A DNA stretch of 64,000 bases from Heterodera schachtii (taxonomy: Eukaryota; Nematoda; Chromadorea; Rhabditida; Heteroderidae). The DNA is taken from assembly GCA_023374025.1 (NCBI GenBank), contig SIJG01000010.1, forward strand, positions 944,300 through 1,008,299. Direction: 5' to 3'. The notes beneath the pieces were generated by a model. The model was not told the DNA's origin and ran no database searches. It saw nothing but the letters and a program-made list of their open reading frames with translations. This document shows positions 9,820-20,263 of the stretch, piece by piece. Each line of letters starts with the position of its first letter. The stretch's first letter is position 1. The translations under genes and the position numbers were made by a program.

Positions 9820-9896
9820 AAAAATTTGGAACGCTTCACGAATTTGCGTGTCATCCTTGCGCAGGGGCCATGCTAATCTTCTCTGTATTGTTCCAA
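9820..9896 (-). ncRNA. U6: U6 snRNA, 5'-truncated copy
   Basis: On the minus strand this reads TTGGAACAATACAGAGAAGA through ATGGCCCCTGCGCAAGGATG to GTGAAGCGTTCCAAATTTTTT, which is the U6 core from the middle of the molecule to its 3' oligo-U. The first ~30 bases (GTGCTCGCTTCGGCAGC region) are missing. It abuts the LINE leader with one extra A. The truncation and position mark it as a chimeric retrocopy, not a working U6 gene. Confidence 0.92.
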
Positions 9897-10163
9897 AGTG
9901 ATCAGCAGAAGAAATGAATTAATCAATTAATTGATGCGATTATGATAAGCGAAATGATGTTGGCACTGTGCCATTTCAATATTTGTATTGTGTATAATTT
10001 GTTTGTTTGTATTTGACCTTTGTTTGCTCGCAAATGCATTCATTTCCATATGTGCATGTAATTAATTAATTGTTGATAAAATGGCTAATAATAAAACAGT
10101 AAAAACCTGTGGATATTCGCAGTACAACAATAAATGCCATGGCACAAAAATTTTCTGCTATAC
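9897..10163 (+). pseudogene. B-type gene terminal exon remnant and 3' flank
   Basis: The first ~60 bases match the tail and stop region of B genes at 53495-53550. The rest matches, inverted, the B-gene 3' flank at 35200-35420, including the segment TGGCACTGTGCCATTTCAAT. It is the right flank of the LINE insertion. Confidence 0.6.
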
Positions 10164-10583
10164 TTAGGCTGTAAACTTTTTAGTCAAACGCAATTAGGCA
10201 TTATTAATGGTACTTTTCGAGTTCACCGAGAATATTTCAACGATTAAATTGGATTTGTATGTGTATTCCTTCCTACAAAACCAAAGAAGCCCAGCGGATT
10301 TGGAACGTTTTTGTCCGTGAAATTGGCCTATTTTAGCGCAAAACATCCGCCACTTGGGCTTTGCCGGTGGCGCTCATCTTTCAATTTGATTCACCGCACT
10401 TCGCCGTCAATTCTCACCGATCTCGATCAATTGGATTCAATCTGTTCTGGTTCTTTGTCTCCATATGCGATTGGTGACAACAAATGCCATTCTCCCGTTC
10501 TTAGGCTGCAAACTTTTTAGTCAAATGCAATTAGGCATTATTAATGGTACTTTTCGAGTTCACCGAGAATATTTCAACGATTT
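10164..10583 (+). pseudogene. A-type exon 3 remnant between 83-bp direct repeats
   Basis: An eroded piece of A-type exon 3 (around 10290-10480: QRIWNVF-VREI, RHL-FAGGAHL, PSILTDLDQLDS in shifting frames) lies between direct repeats at 10164-10246 and 10501-10583 (TTAGGCTG(T/C)AAACTTTTTAG...). A weaker copy of the repeat is at 53870-53965. Confidence 0.55.
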
Positions 10584-10854
10584 GTACCAGCAACAGGGAA
10601 TAGGACAGAGAAAATGACGCGTTAAGAGAATGGAGAATGTAGCGAAAAAATCTCCGCGATACGCAAATTACCAACGTGGTGTCGTCACACCCCACCCCTT
10701 CGATGCCTTTGAATTTCCGTGTTAAATTTTAATTATTAATTGGAGGGCCTTTAAAATTTCAATTTTTTGGATTTCAAAAATTGCTGTTGATCAAAATCAC
10801 AGCACCTCCTGTTGTTTTTTCCACTTCTTCAATAAAAGATAATTTAAGCCATTT

Positions 10855-11060
10855 TTAGACAAAAAGTCGAAAAATGAAAAATTTGAATTTTCGACTTTTT
10901 GTTCGAATTCGGGCCCGGAGTTCGAAATTGTTCAAAATGGATGCCGGATTCGTGATAAGCGATACCGAAACCCCTCTGAAACATGTTTTCATGACGTATG
11001 AAAACAAAAAATATTTTTTCGAAAAATAGGGGGGACCAGCCCTACTATTACCGACAGAAT
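10855..11060. repeat. FB1 foldback MITE, half copy
   Basis: It contains the family core CGACTTTTTGTTCGAATTCG, the inner arm GATGCCGGATTCGTGATAAG and the outer end GGGGGGACCAGCCCTACTAT. Only the right arm is well preserved. Confidence 0.55.
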
Positions 11061-11190
11061 TCCATTTCATGGCTATAAAAATGTTTGTTTTTCGATTGGT
11101 TTCTCATTGTGTAAAAATATTTCTAACATAATTATTCTGTCCTTTGTGTCATCATTCGAAATACCTTAAAATTGTGCTAATTGCCTCAAA

Positions 11191-12438
11191 ATGAATGGAC
11201 GGTAAGGAAATAAAACCTTAAATTCATTACCCTAAGTTTTTCACAATTTCAGTTGGCTTTGCAGCGATGTTTGGATGGACATTTTCCCTCATTTTGACCA
11301 TGCCCAACTCTGCTTCAAATTGGCATTGCTTTCGCCTCGTTTCAATGCTTTGGTGGGCGCGCATTTCGATGGCAAAAGCGAATTGGCACTTTTGGGACCG
11401 ATCGCAATTCGCAAGGACAGTGTCGCGGCAGTGCCAATTGTTGTGTCTCTCGATCGTGCCCATTCAGAGGAATTTCCATTGCCCGACCGTCCGTTGCACA
11501 ACAAAATCCGTTTTAAATCCCTTCAGATTAAGTAAAAACCAAACATAAAAAAGCATATCTTTATTTGTCACTCACTTTTATTTGTATGTTGCTTCTTCAT
11601 TTACCATGGATGACCAGCCAATTTGGAATGGTTTTCTTCGTCAAATTTGGCCCATTTTTGCGCAAAATATTCACCACTTGAGCTTTCCATTTGGCTATTT
11701 TTTCGTCTATTTGCGCCGAGTCATTTCGCCAACAATTCTCACCGATTGCAATCAGTTGAATTCAATCCATTCTGGTTGGCTGTTCCCCGATTCAATTGCT
11801 GATGATGGACCAAATGCACTTGCTGGCCAAGCGCTGTCAAAATGGTTGCACACACCGGCAAAAGATGGCCAAGCGAAGCGATTGCGTTGCAATAATTTTT
11901 CGAATCCATCAAATGTTGCATTGGTCAACAATTTCAAAGAGGTGTGGCCACCCACACATTTTCTTTAAGCATCTGATTTTGTTGATTGTATTTAATGTCC
12001 GTTTTCCCCATTGTTTAGAAATTTCTCAATGCCACCACTTCCGCCAGCTACAAAATTCTAATTACTGTTCATCCATCAACGCCAATTGTGCCATTTGAAT
12101 TGGTGAACGGACGAACCAACGAAAAGCTGACACTGATCAAAGCAAGCGAAAATCATATAGACGACCGATGGATAATGAAACGGTGCCAAATTGGGGAGAC
12201 GGCGGCGGTTCAGTGGGAGGACGAAAATTGGGACGACAATTTGAACAATGTCATCATTAATTTGTTGAATGTCATCTGCAGTGGGTGAGCAATAAAAAAG
12301 CATTTATTTTGTTTAAATAATTCAAATTGTGACGACAAATTGAACAATGTCAAAATTATTTATTTTAGGCCATTATCGCCACCAACGGAAGAAGAAGAAA
12401 AGAAGAAGAAGCGGATCAAAGCAACGGAAATTAATTAA
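11191..12438 (+). pseudogene. A-type F-box-like gene with truncated exon 3
   Basis: Exon 1 (11191-11201), exon 2 (11253-11531, W-L-C-S-D-V-W-M-D-I-F-P-H-F), exon 4 (12019-12284) and exon 5 (12369-12438, ending K-K-K-K-R-I-K-A-T-E-I-N) have normal junctions and no stops. Exon 3 has lost its first ~55 codons: the usual acceptor and YIDHSV start are replaced by a short sequence running into QPIWNGFLRQIWPIF, and no AG acceptor in the right phase is obvious. The rest of exon 3 is open to 11941. The protein is probably not made in full. Confidence 0.7.
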
Positions 12439-13309
12439 TTATATTTCAGAAATGATCGACGATCTCACCAATTGAAATTTGATCTGATGTGCTCTCATTT
12501 TCTCTCAGAAATGTTTTTGTTTATTAATTCTTTCGCTCGAATATACAAATATATGAATATTTATGAATTCTATTTTTTAAAATTTTTATGAAATTTTTAA
12601 TTATGACTTTTTCGCCGTTTTCCAAATGCTGTCTTAAATTTTCACGATCACAGATGCGCTAATAACTAAAAAAAATTTTGGTTCTAAAACCGACAAGAAC
12701 ATCCAATTTAATTTTTATAAATAAAAATCTACAAAATCTGTTAACAAATCGCATTAAAATCACTAAAATTTTCTCGACGGCGCCTATCGGCACCGCCGGA
12801 CCCCTCCCCCAGTTCCCCTAATCTTCTTTGGATAAAGCGCGCCGCAAAAAAGGATGTAACTGTCCCAAAAAAAATACCAAATAATATAAATTACATAAAA
12901 ATATTTTGAAAATCATTAAAAAATTTTCAAATAAATATATAAATATATTAAAAACAGTTTGAAATTACCTTTCACATGATTAAGAATTTTAAAATTTAGC
13001 CTATTAAATATTTAAAAAATTTTAATTATATTTAATATTTTTTGAAAAATTCCGACTTCCGAGTCCGACATTTTTGAGGTCGGGATTCCGACTTCCGAAA
13101 AATTTTTGGGCCTCGGAATTCCCCATCCCTGATATATATGCACAGGTATACATACAGTTGTTTTGATTTTTCTTCATAAATTAGTTCATCAATGCCTAAT
13201 GATCGATCATTTCCCAATTAATCCATTTCTTCTGCTGATCATTGTTTTTTTTTGTTGTTCTTTTGTCCGTCGCTCATTTGTCAGAAGACGCCCCTTTTTC
13301 GATGCCTTT
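12439..13309. other. Intergenic, repeat-rich
   Basis: No gene is seen. A stretch at about 12775-12850 (CCTATCGGCACCGCCGGACC) recurs at 34500-34560 and, diverged, near 39365 and 44820, so it is a dispersed element. A short foldback-like GAGTCCGACATTTTTGAGGT segment lies at 13050-13130. Confidence 0.5.
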
Positions 13310-13500
13310 GCCCCGCTTCTTCTTCTTCTGCTGGTGGCGGTGGAGACAATGGCCTAAATTATTTAAACAAAATCAATGCTTTTTATTGCTCACATAATGC
13401 AGTTTTGGAGATCGGAAATCGAAAAGATGACATTGTTGAAATTGTCCCAAATTTCGTTTTCCCACTGAATCGCCGCCGTCTCTTTCAAATAAATTAACAT
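13310..13500 (-). pseudogene. A-type exons 4-5, eroded remnant
   Basis: On the minus strand, fragments encode AAIQWENE-IWD-FNNV (exon 4 end, about 13385-13495) and then an exon 5-like GPLSPPPPAEEEEAG start after a TTTAG acceptor (about 13310-13360). Nothing upstream is kept. Confidence 0.5.
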
Positions 13501-13534
13501 TTCTCATTTTCTATCGAAACTTTAATCGCTCTAA

Positions 13535-13650
13535 ATTAGAGTTGAGCGGGACCGGGAATTTGGGCAAAACCGGGATTTGCCGGGACCTGGGAAGCCGGGA
13601 CCGGGACCTCGGTTTCAGTCGGGAACCGGGACTAACCGGGAATTTTTAAA
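13535..13650. repeat. GGGACCGGGA-rich element, partial
   Basis: It begins TTAGAGTTGAGCGGGACCGG and holds tandem GGGACC units. The start matches the terminal repeat of the 140-bp element at 57806-57945, but the right terminal repeat is absent here. Confidence 0.45.
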
Positions 13651-13875
13651 AATGTAAAAAAAATTCAAATTTTAATTTATTCAAGTGAAAATAATACAAA
13701 ATTAAATTTTTATTTTGCTTTTTGTTTAATAAAATCCAAAAGCTAAAGCTAAATTAAATTAATTTGAGCATTTTTCTATAAATTTTGGCCTCAAGGAGAG
13801 GGTGGTTTCAAAGGTTAAAGACGAGGAAATAAAATGTGTGAACTTTTATCTTTTTTTGAGGCCGATGAAAATTAA

Positions 13876-13985
13876 TTGCTACGCTAATGTTTTCGTATAA
13901 AAATGCCTTTTTCTTCTCCTCCGCCTCATTCAATTCATTCATTCGTCACATTTCCGGTAATTTTGTTGCTGCAAAAGTCTTAAAG
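13876..13985 (+). promoter_or_regulatory. Orphan B-type promoter and leader
   Basis: The block TTGCTACGCTAATGTTTTCG-TATAAAAATGCC, followed by the TTTTTCTTCTCCTCC leader, matches the region upstream of B-type genes at 16770, 49380 and 53680. Here it is followed about 120 bases later by an A-type gene start instead of a B gene. TATAAAA is the likely TATA box. Confidence 0.55.
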
Positions 13986-14106
13986 ATTTTTTGTTGTCGG
14001 TTGATTTGTTTATTGTTTAGAAAAGAATTTTTCAAAACAATTATTTATTCTGATTGTGTCACCAATTAATTGTCAAAACGGCAAAGTGTGCTAATTGCAG
14101 CAAAAA

Positions 14107-14939
14107 ATGAATAGACACGGTAAGGAAATTTTTATAATTTCAAAATTTTCCATTTTTCTAATTTTTTCCCGCATTTCAGTTGGATTTGTAGCGACGTGTG
14201 GATGGACATTCTCCCATCTTTTGACCATGCTCAACTCGGCCTCAAAATGGCATTGCTTTCCGACCGTTTCGATGTTTTGGTGGACACTCATTTCGGTGGA
14301 AAAAGCGAATTGACAATTTGGAGAGAAATCAAAATTTGCGAGGGCATTGGACCAGAATCGAAATTGTCTGTACGGGTCGATGACAATTGGGTGGAATTTC
14401 AATTGCCTGACCATCCTTTGCCCAACAAAATTCGCTTTAAGGAACTTCAGATTTCGTAATTTTAAACTTTTGTTTATATTAAAGCATTTTTATATTTCTG
14501 CAGCTACATTGACTATTCCGTGATCACATTTCTCCATGCCAACAAGCAAATTTGGGACAGAAGTGGCACCGAATTGACTTTGGGAGTTTTTTCATATGAA
14601 AATGAAGATGTGCAGCCGATTTGGGATTTTTTTGCTCGTGAAATTTGGCCCATTTTTGCGACAAGCATTTGCCAGTTGCGCTTTACCGAAGGCGGTTATT
14701 TGGACTAATTGCGTCGCCACATTTCACCGACACTGCTCACCGATCTCCAACATTTGAATTCAATCGATTCCGGTCGTTTGTTTCCCGATTTGATCGCTGA
14801 TGAGGGGCCAAATGCAACTGCTGGCCAAGCGTTGTCCAAATGGCTTCACATTCCGACAAAAAATGGTCAACCAAAGCGATGTTGTTGCCTTGATTATTAT
14901 GCTCAAGCTGGAATAAACTGGATCAACAATTTCAAGGAG
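14107..14939 (+). pseudogene. A-type F-box-like gene with nonsense codon and no 3' end
   Basis: Exon 1 (ATGAATAGACACG) has two extra bases compared with ATGAATAGACG and so puts exon 2 out of frame, unless translation starts at the internal ATG 14196. Exon 2 (14180-14455) and exon 3 (from 14504) are otherwise complete. A single GACTAATTG in place of GACAATTTG creates a stop at 14706-14708; the frame then continues open to the exon 3 donor at 14939. Exons 4 and 5 are missing, replaced by a G-tract and repeat sequence. Confidence 0.7.
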
Positions 14940-15122
14940 GTCGCCCAATTTCTCGCGGTGGAAGGGGGGGGGGGGGAGTGGGGCGACGCCAAGAGTTGCG
15001 TGTGTGTGGGTGGACCCACGCGTTTGTGCGCCAGCATGTTTTTCCACCATAGCTTTTTTCTTTGACATCTAAATCCAACAATCTTGGTATCATTCGAAAG
15101 CTCTTAACATGTTCTATTAGCC

Positions 15123-15523
15123 GATAATTCTGTAGTTTGTCCCCCCCCCCCCCACTTTGGAAAAAAATTTTCAAAATTTTTTGTCATGAAAACAAATTTC
15201 CAGGGGTTTAGGGTCACTGATCATGAATATGACAATTAGGCCAATTCCGAATCCTAGACCCGAATTCGAACAAAAAGCCGAAAATTCAAATTTTTCCAAA
15301 TTTTCGCTTTTAGTCTAAAAGGTTTAAATGATATTTTATTAAAGCACTAATGACTTTAATTTCGTTTTCATGTTATCTAAACAAGGTTTGAACCAAAAAT
15401 GTGCGAAAAAATTGAATTTTCGACTTTTTGTTCGAATTCGGGTCCGGGATTCTGAATTGGTCGGAATTGGTGCCGGATTTGTAATCAGCGACAAAGGGGG
15501 GGAGACAAACTACAGCATTAACC
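15123..15523. mobile_element. FB1 foldback MITE
   Basis: Terminal inverted repeats GATAATTCTGTAGTTTGTCC and its partner at the right end continue inward to the palindromic core (CCCGAATTCGAACAAAAAGC / CGACTTTTTGTTCGAATTCG). Direct repeats CTATTAGCC flank it at 15114-15122 and 15524-15532, consistent with a hAT-like 8-9-bp target duplication. No ORF belongs to it. Confidence 0.7.
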
Positions 15524-15599
15524 CTATTAGCCTTACCAAAAGCAAAAAGATTTTCAAACATGGAAAATTTTATTAAGAAAAAACTTCAAATTTCGACTC

Positions 15600-16695
15600 T
15601 GTATTTGCTGATTGATGAAGAAGCAATTGCTCCGCAGTCACTTCGTTGATCAGATCAAATGGCACAACGGAGTCAATTGGAGAAGACATCAGAAAGTGAA
15701 TGAGAAAAGTAGCCGGAAAGAAGCATTGGAAAATGCCTTAAAATGGGAAAAAAAACCATAGAAAAAAAGCAATTAGGGATAATCACCGCTTTAAATTGTT
15801 CCATCATTGACGACCATTGATCCATCGGTGAATTAACAGTGCATCTGAACCACTTGGGCAGACTATCCGGACGAGGCGTGAACAACCATTTGGTCACCGC
15901 TTGACCATCCGACCCATTGGCACTTTCATCGGGCGGAAAAGCTGGTAGAATGCCGTCATCAAACAACACAGCGCGAAGTGGTGGACAATCGTTGAGCAGT
16001 GACGGGGCCAATTGACGTAAACGGCGAAAAGCGATGGAGTTCAAAAAGATCACATGCATTGAATGGCGGAACATTGGCCAAATGTTGAGCATAACAAATA
16101 CCAAAATGCGATCATTGCCCGTGGTAATGTAAAAATACGTTGAACAAACAGCGAAAAAACGGTGAAAACGGCGGAGAAATGCGACGACATTTTGATCGAT
16201 GTTACTGAAAAGCAGAAAATTTAGACGAAAAATTCCAAATTAATCAATTTTTTACATGATCGTAATGCCTCGGAATCCGATGACTTTGTTGGGCAACGGA
16301 TTTTGCGGAATTGGCAATGGATTTCCATCGGAATTGACAATTTGCATTTTCTTCGAGCCATTTTCTTGAATGTCCCATTGAATAAGCAATTTGTTGTTCA
16401 ATTTCCATTTGCGTGTCTTGAAGTGTTCGTCGACGTAAAAGTCAAAGCGATGGCTAATCAGTGCAATTTCGAGGCCGAGTTGAGAAGGCGCAAGAAAATC
16501 GAATACCAAAAGCCAACAATCGCTACAGATAAAGCTGAAATTGGAAAAATTTATGAAATTTCCAAAATTTATGTTTATTTTTTACATTTCGTTTTTGTGA
16601 GGGCGTCGTCGTTTTTTGACATTGTCAAAAAAGAACCAAAAAAGAATGGTGGCACAATCGACCAATAGAAGAAACACGGCACGTTCTGAAGACAT
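15600..16695 (-). pseudogene. B-type F-box-like gene, 3' truncated
   Basis: The start ATG (16695, MSSERAVFLLLVDCATILFW) opens directly into the hydrophobic segment, with intron 1 gone. Donor at 16586. The F-box-like exon is 16534-16256 and the next exon 16204-15791, all open. The penultimate exon has a one-base loss near its start (TTTCCGG for TTCTCCGG), which stops the frame, and the match ends near 15600, within the segment NEVTAEQL. The membrane segment suggests that the ancestral product was anchored in a membrane with its F-box-like part cytosolic; this is inference. Confidence 0.7.
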
Positions 16696-16754
16696 TTGCA
16701 GGAACAGGATGACCGGTAAATAAAGAGAGAATGGAATGACGAGAAGGAGAAGAA

Positions 16755-16795
16755 AAAAGGGCATTTTTATACTAAAATATTAGCGTAGCAATTTT
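16755..16795 (-). promoter_or_regulatory. B-type promoter (TATA box)
   Basis: Minus-strand TTGCTACGCTAATATTTTAG-TATAAAAATGCCC lies about 65-80 bases upstream of the ATG at 16695. The same block precedes the other B genes, so the ATG embedded in it is upstream of or at the transcription start and is not the translation start. Confidence 0.55.
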
Positions 16796-16930
16796 TCCCA
16801 TTTTCACATTGGCCACTTTCGGCTCACATTTATCCGTTCAAATAAATCATAGTTCTGATTTAAAAAGCAAATCCTTTTTTTTGCAATTATAACTTATTAA
16901 GACCAAAAGTGTGCAGCTAATTGCCTCTAA

Positions 16931-17066
16931 ATGAAGCGACGTTTAAGGAAAATGTGAGAAATTATCAACATAAAGAAATTTCTCATTTTCGTTAATTTTC
17001 ACGCTTTTCAGTTGGATTTGCAACGATGTTTGGATGGATATTATCCCTTTCTTTGAACGTGTTTAA
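16931..17066 (+). pseudogene. A-like gene start with extended exon 1
   Basis: Exon 1 (16931-16953) encodes MKRRLRK before a GTGAG donor, longer than the usual MNRR. Exon 2 starts at 17012 (WICNDVWMDIIPFFERV) and breaks at 17066. The same long exon 1 form occurs at 35115 and 60249, so it is a sub-lineage. Confidence 0.6.
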
Positions 17067-17398
17067 CACAAAAAGGTTTTACAACTATGTATATTAGACA
17101 GCTTATTAATTACGAAAATCGCCACTGAACAAATTTCGGGGGTTTGGTAAAAGACTTTTCCACCAGTGTATTTCAAGTAGATTTTCGGGATGCTATCCCG
17201 AAATTCATTTTTGAGATTTTCCAAAATGTAATACTTTTGACCTGACTATAGGAACAGTACGCTTCAATACCAATACAATAATGAAAATTGTTTATATTAG
17301 TTTAAAATATACAAGTGAATGAAATGACAACAGCGAGATGAATACATGACAATACATACAAATACAGATCACAAATACGATCACGAATACACAGAAGA
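17067..17398. other. Intergenic
   Basis: It contains the end of a dispersed element (GGTAAAAGACTTTTCCACCAG, related to 23733-24058) and the 3' flank of the tyrosine phosphatase gene. No gene is seen. Confidence 0.45.
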
Positions 17399-18681
17399 TC
17401 AGCTTCGCGTCATTCTCTCGTCCATCTCCCGCAGGAATGTCGTCAGTGCGCGTTCGTCAATGTTGAGCTTCGCCGCCTTGTTTTGAGCATATCTAAATGG
17501 GGGAGGGGATGATTAATTAGACACACAAACTTAATCAAAAAACCCACCGCAAAATCACGAAGTATATGTAGAGGTATTGGTCCAGGGTCTGCACACTTTG
17601 GGCCCGATGCTGACGGAGGTTGCGCGCCAACGCGAGGATGTTGAGCCGATGTCCACGCTGCAGAGTATCGTAGGCAATGTGCAGCGCCACCAGTGTTCCA
17701 GTCCGTCCGATTCCTGAAAATGAGAAATTTTTTGCATTTTTACTTTCCAACTTGACACAAACTCACCCGCTGAACAGTGGACCACCGAGCGCCGAAACTG
17801 CTGCACGTGGAACAGCAAACGAAGAGGCGCCAAGTCGTTCTGGGGCACACCGCGGTCGGGCCACCGGCGCCAGTGGAAGTGGTGGACGTACATGTTGCCG
17901 TTGCGAGAGAGCACCGCCAGCTTTGTCCTGTAGAGGTCCGGCTCCAGCGCAGTCTCTTCGATGAATTGCACGGTGATCATCTTGTTGGCGAAGTGCAATT
18001 GCTGAAAGGGGAAAAGAGGGGGAGGGAAATGTTTAGAAATTTAAGGGCAAAAAATGGAAAAACCCACCTTTTTGTCCGGTGTCGGCCAGTACTGGTGGCA
18101 CTTGGTCTTGTTTTGTTCGACGGTGTCGCAGAGCATCACAATGCTTTCGATGTTCTCCTGCACGACCATTGTCCAGAAGTCGGCGCAGGTCGTCTCGAGC
18201 GGGCCTTGTGTGCAGATGAAGCGCTGTTCGCCAAGGGCCGTGATCCAGTTGGCGTGGATGTATCGTCCGTTGTCGAGTCGCACGCGGCCCTGCTCGGCGC
18301 AGATGACGTCCCGGTAGCGGTTGCAGTCCATGTGGCTGTAAAGAAATTACCTCTTTTATTTGTGTTTGAAAATCGAAACAGCCAAACTGACCGTGTGAAT
18401 TCCGGCGAAGTCTCCGGCCGTGGCATGGCGTTCAGCTCCGCGTATTCGTTGACCAGCTCCTTCACGTTGCGTCGCGTTGTCTCGTTGACGAAGATTTTCA
18501 GGGCTGAGCAGAAGTCGCGCGTGTCCTCCCAGCCTCGGACTGTTGGTTGCTCCGGCGGCTCTCGTGGACCTTCGTATGCAGACTGAACGTCGCGCCGGGT
18601 GTGCTGCTGCTGGCGTGAACGTGAGGGGCGGCCCGGTCCGTCCTGTCGGCGTTTCCCACTGCGGCCGCTTCTCCCGGACAT
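17399..18681 (-). CDS. Protein tyrosine phosphatase (classical, non-receptor type)
   Basis: Five exons (18681-18392, 18335-18068, 18001-17767, 17713-17548, 17492-17399) join in frame to 350 residues with GT-AG introns. The first ~55 residues are basic and low-complexity (MSGRSGRSGKRRQDG). The catalytic domain follows: pTyr loop CNRYRDV, YIHANWI, FICTQGP, FWTMV, the WPD loop in WRRWPDRGVP, the signature VHCSAGIGRTG split by intron 3, and QTLDQYLYIYFVI. All key residues (Cys, Arg, WPD Asp) are present, so it should remove phosphate from tyrosine. There is no membrane segment. It resembles the small PTPs expanded in nematodes; tissue is not shown by sequence. It shares a 336-bp promoter region with the divergent PP1-like gene. 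Confidence 0.93.
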
Positions 18682-19017
18682 CGTGATGACTTGCTGTAAG
18701 AAAAACGGAGATTAAAAAAAATGATGATGGAGTGAAAAACACCTCAAATTGAGGTTGACGGCGACGACGAAATAGAGAGGATTATAATAATTAATTAATT
18801 AGGGCAAGGCAATGAAAGTTTTTGCAAAATTCAACGCCTTTTATAGAGAGGTGAATTCACTTAAATTTCCAAAAGAAATTCATTCCAAAAGAGAATATAA
18901 AAGCAGCAAATCTCCGCCAATCCCTCACTAATATTCATTTTCAACTTTCTGCCTTTTGCTGGCCAACGACGCACACATTTCCCTCAACGACATTCGACCG
19001 ACTACGACACGACTACG
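18682..19017. promoter_or_regulatory. Shared divergent promoter region
   Basis: It separates the start codons of the tyrosine phosphatase (minus) and PP1-like (plus) genes. It holds poly-purine and AT-rich stretches (GAATATAAAAGCAGC near 18893 could be a TATA for the plus gene). No repeats of the F-box-like family intrude. Confidence 0.5.
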
Positions 19018-20263
19018 ATGAACGAGGAATACTGCTTCTCAACTTCGACTGCTGTTGCACAGAGCTGGACCCAAACAAACTTCCGAGAAGTGGACGAGCA
19101 ACCGGACAACCTTGTGGACGCGCTCATCGCCAAACTTTCGCGCACGACTTTGGAGCAGTTCACTTCTGAAGTAAGTGATGCGTTCATTTTTTCCGTTCTT
19201 TCATTTCAACTCTCTTCAGGTCAGTGCTCAGGACATTCACAAGCTTTGCGATATCACCGTCAGTGTTCTCCAGCAACAGTCAATGCTCATCCGTCTGCAG
19301 CCTCCTGTGGTCCTTTGCGGCGACATCCATGGCCAATTTCGCGACTTGCTGAGAATCTTCAAGACGACGGGTTTTCCGCCGGACAAGAAGTATCTCTTCC
19401 TCGGGGATTACGTCGACCGCGGCACGCAAAGCCTGGAAACAATGGTCCTGCTCTTCTGCTACAAAGTGAGTTTGCTGAGGCGGATTGCGCGAGAATCGTT
19501 TTAATTGTCCACTTTTAAGGTGAAATATCCGGACAGTGTCATCCTTCTGCGCGGGAACCACGAGTGCAGCAACATGAACCGAGCGTGAGTTTGGAATTGG
19601 ACGAGGCCTGGGGGAACTAATTTTCTGCTTCATTTAGCTATGGCTTCTTCGAAGAGGTTGAACGTCGCTATGGGCAGATGGATGCTTACGCTCTTTGGAA
19701 CCACTTCAACCAGACATTCGCATGGCTCCCTTACGTCGGATTGATCGGGAACAAAATTTTGTGTAAGTACAAATTTGTGGGGTCAACTGGTTGTATTGTA
19801 TTTCATCCCCCATTTTCTCTTTTAGGCATGCACGGGGGCATTTCGGACAAATTGACGAGCCTGGAACAGCTGAACGACCTGCGCCCGACGACCGAGCCGC
19901 CAAATCCGTCACTTGAGATTGACCTGCTCTGGGCCGATCCCGTGCCTGGCATCCAAGGAGTTCGTCCGAACAACAGAGGAGCAAGCGTGCAATTCGGCGA
20001 AGACATGGTCCACAAAATCTGCAATTTGCTTGGCGTCGACTTAATCATCCGGGCTCATCAGGTACAGTTGAGGAAATGCTCATTTTGTTGTAAATGCCCC
20101 TGATCTGTTTCAGGTTGTCCAAGGTGGCGTCGAATTCTTTGCCGATCGCCGACTCATCACACTGTTCTCCGCTCCACATTACGAGAATATGCACAACACG
20201 GGAGCAATCATCGCAATTGCGGAGGATCTCAGCTACACCGTTCATACCTTTCCGCCACTGTGA
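19018..20263 (+). CDS. PP1-like serine/threonine protein phosphatase
   Basis: Six exons (19018-19170, 19220-19465, 19520-19584, 19638-19762, 19826-20061, 20114-20263) give 324 residues in frame. All PPP-family signatures are present: GDIHGQF, GDYVDRG, LLRGNHEC, MHGGIS, LIIRAHQ and FSAPHYENM, so the two-metal site and catalytic His are intact. The spacing and the WADP, LLF-Y and AYGF blocks fit PP1 rather than PP2A. The first ~40 residues are unlike core PP1, and the C-terminal regulatory tail is missing (ends HTFPPL). It looks like one of the diverged PP1 paralogues of nematodes; regulatory partners cannot be read here. An AATAAA lies at about 20487. Confidence 0.93.

Noticed and set aside
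17777..18586. 269-codon plus-strand ORF opposite the tyrosine phosphatase
   Set aside because: It spans introns and is the antisense shadow of a GC-richer coding region whose minus frames carry all PTP motifs.
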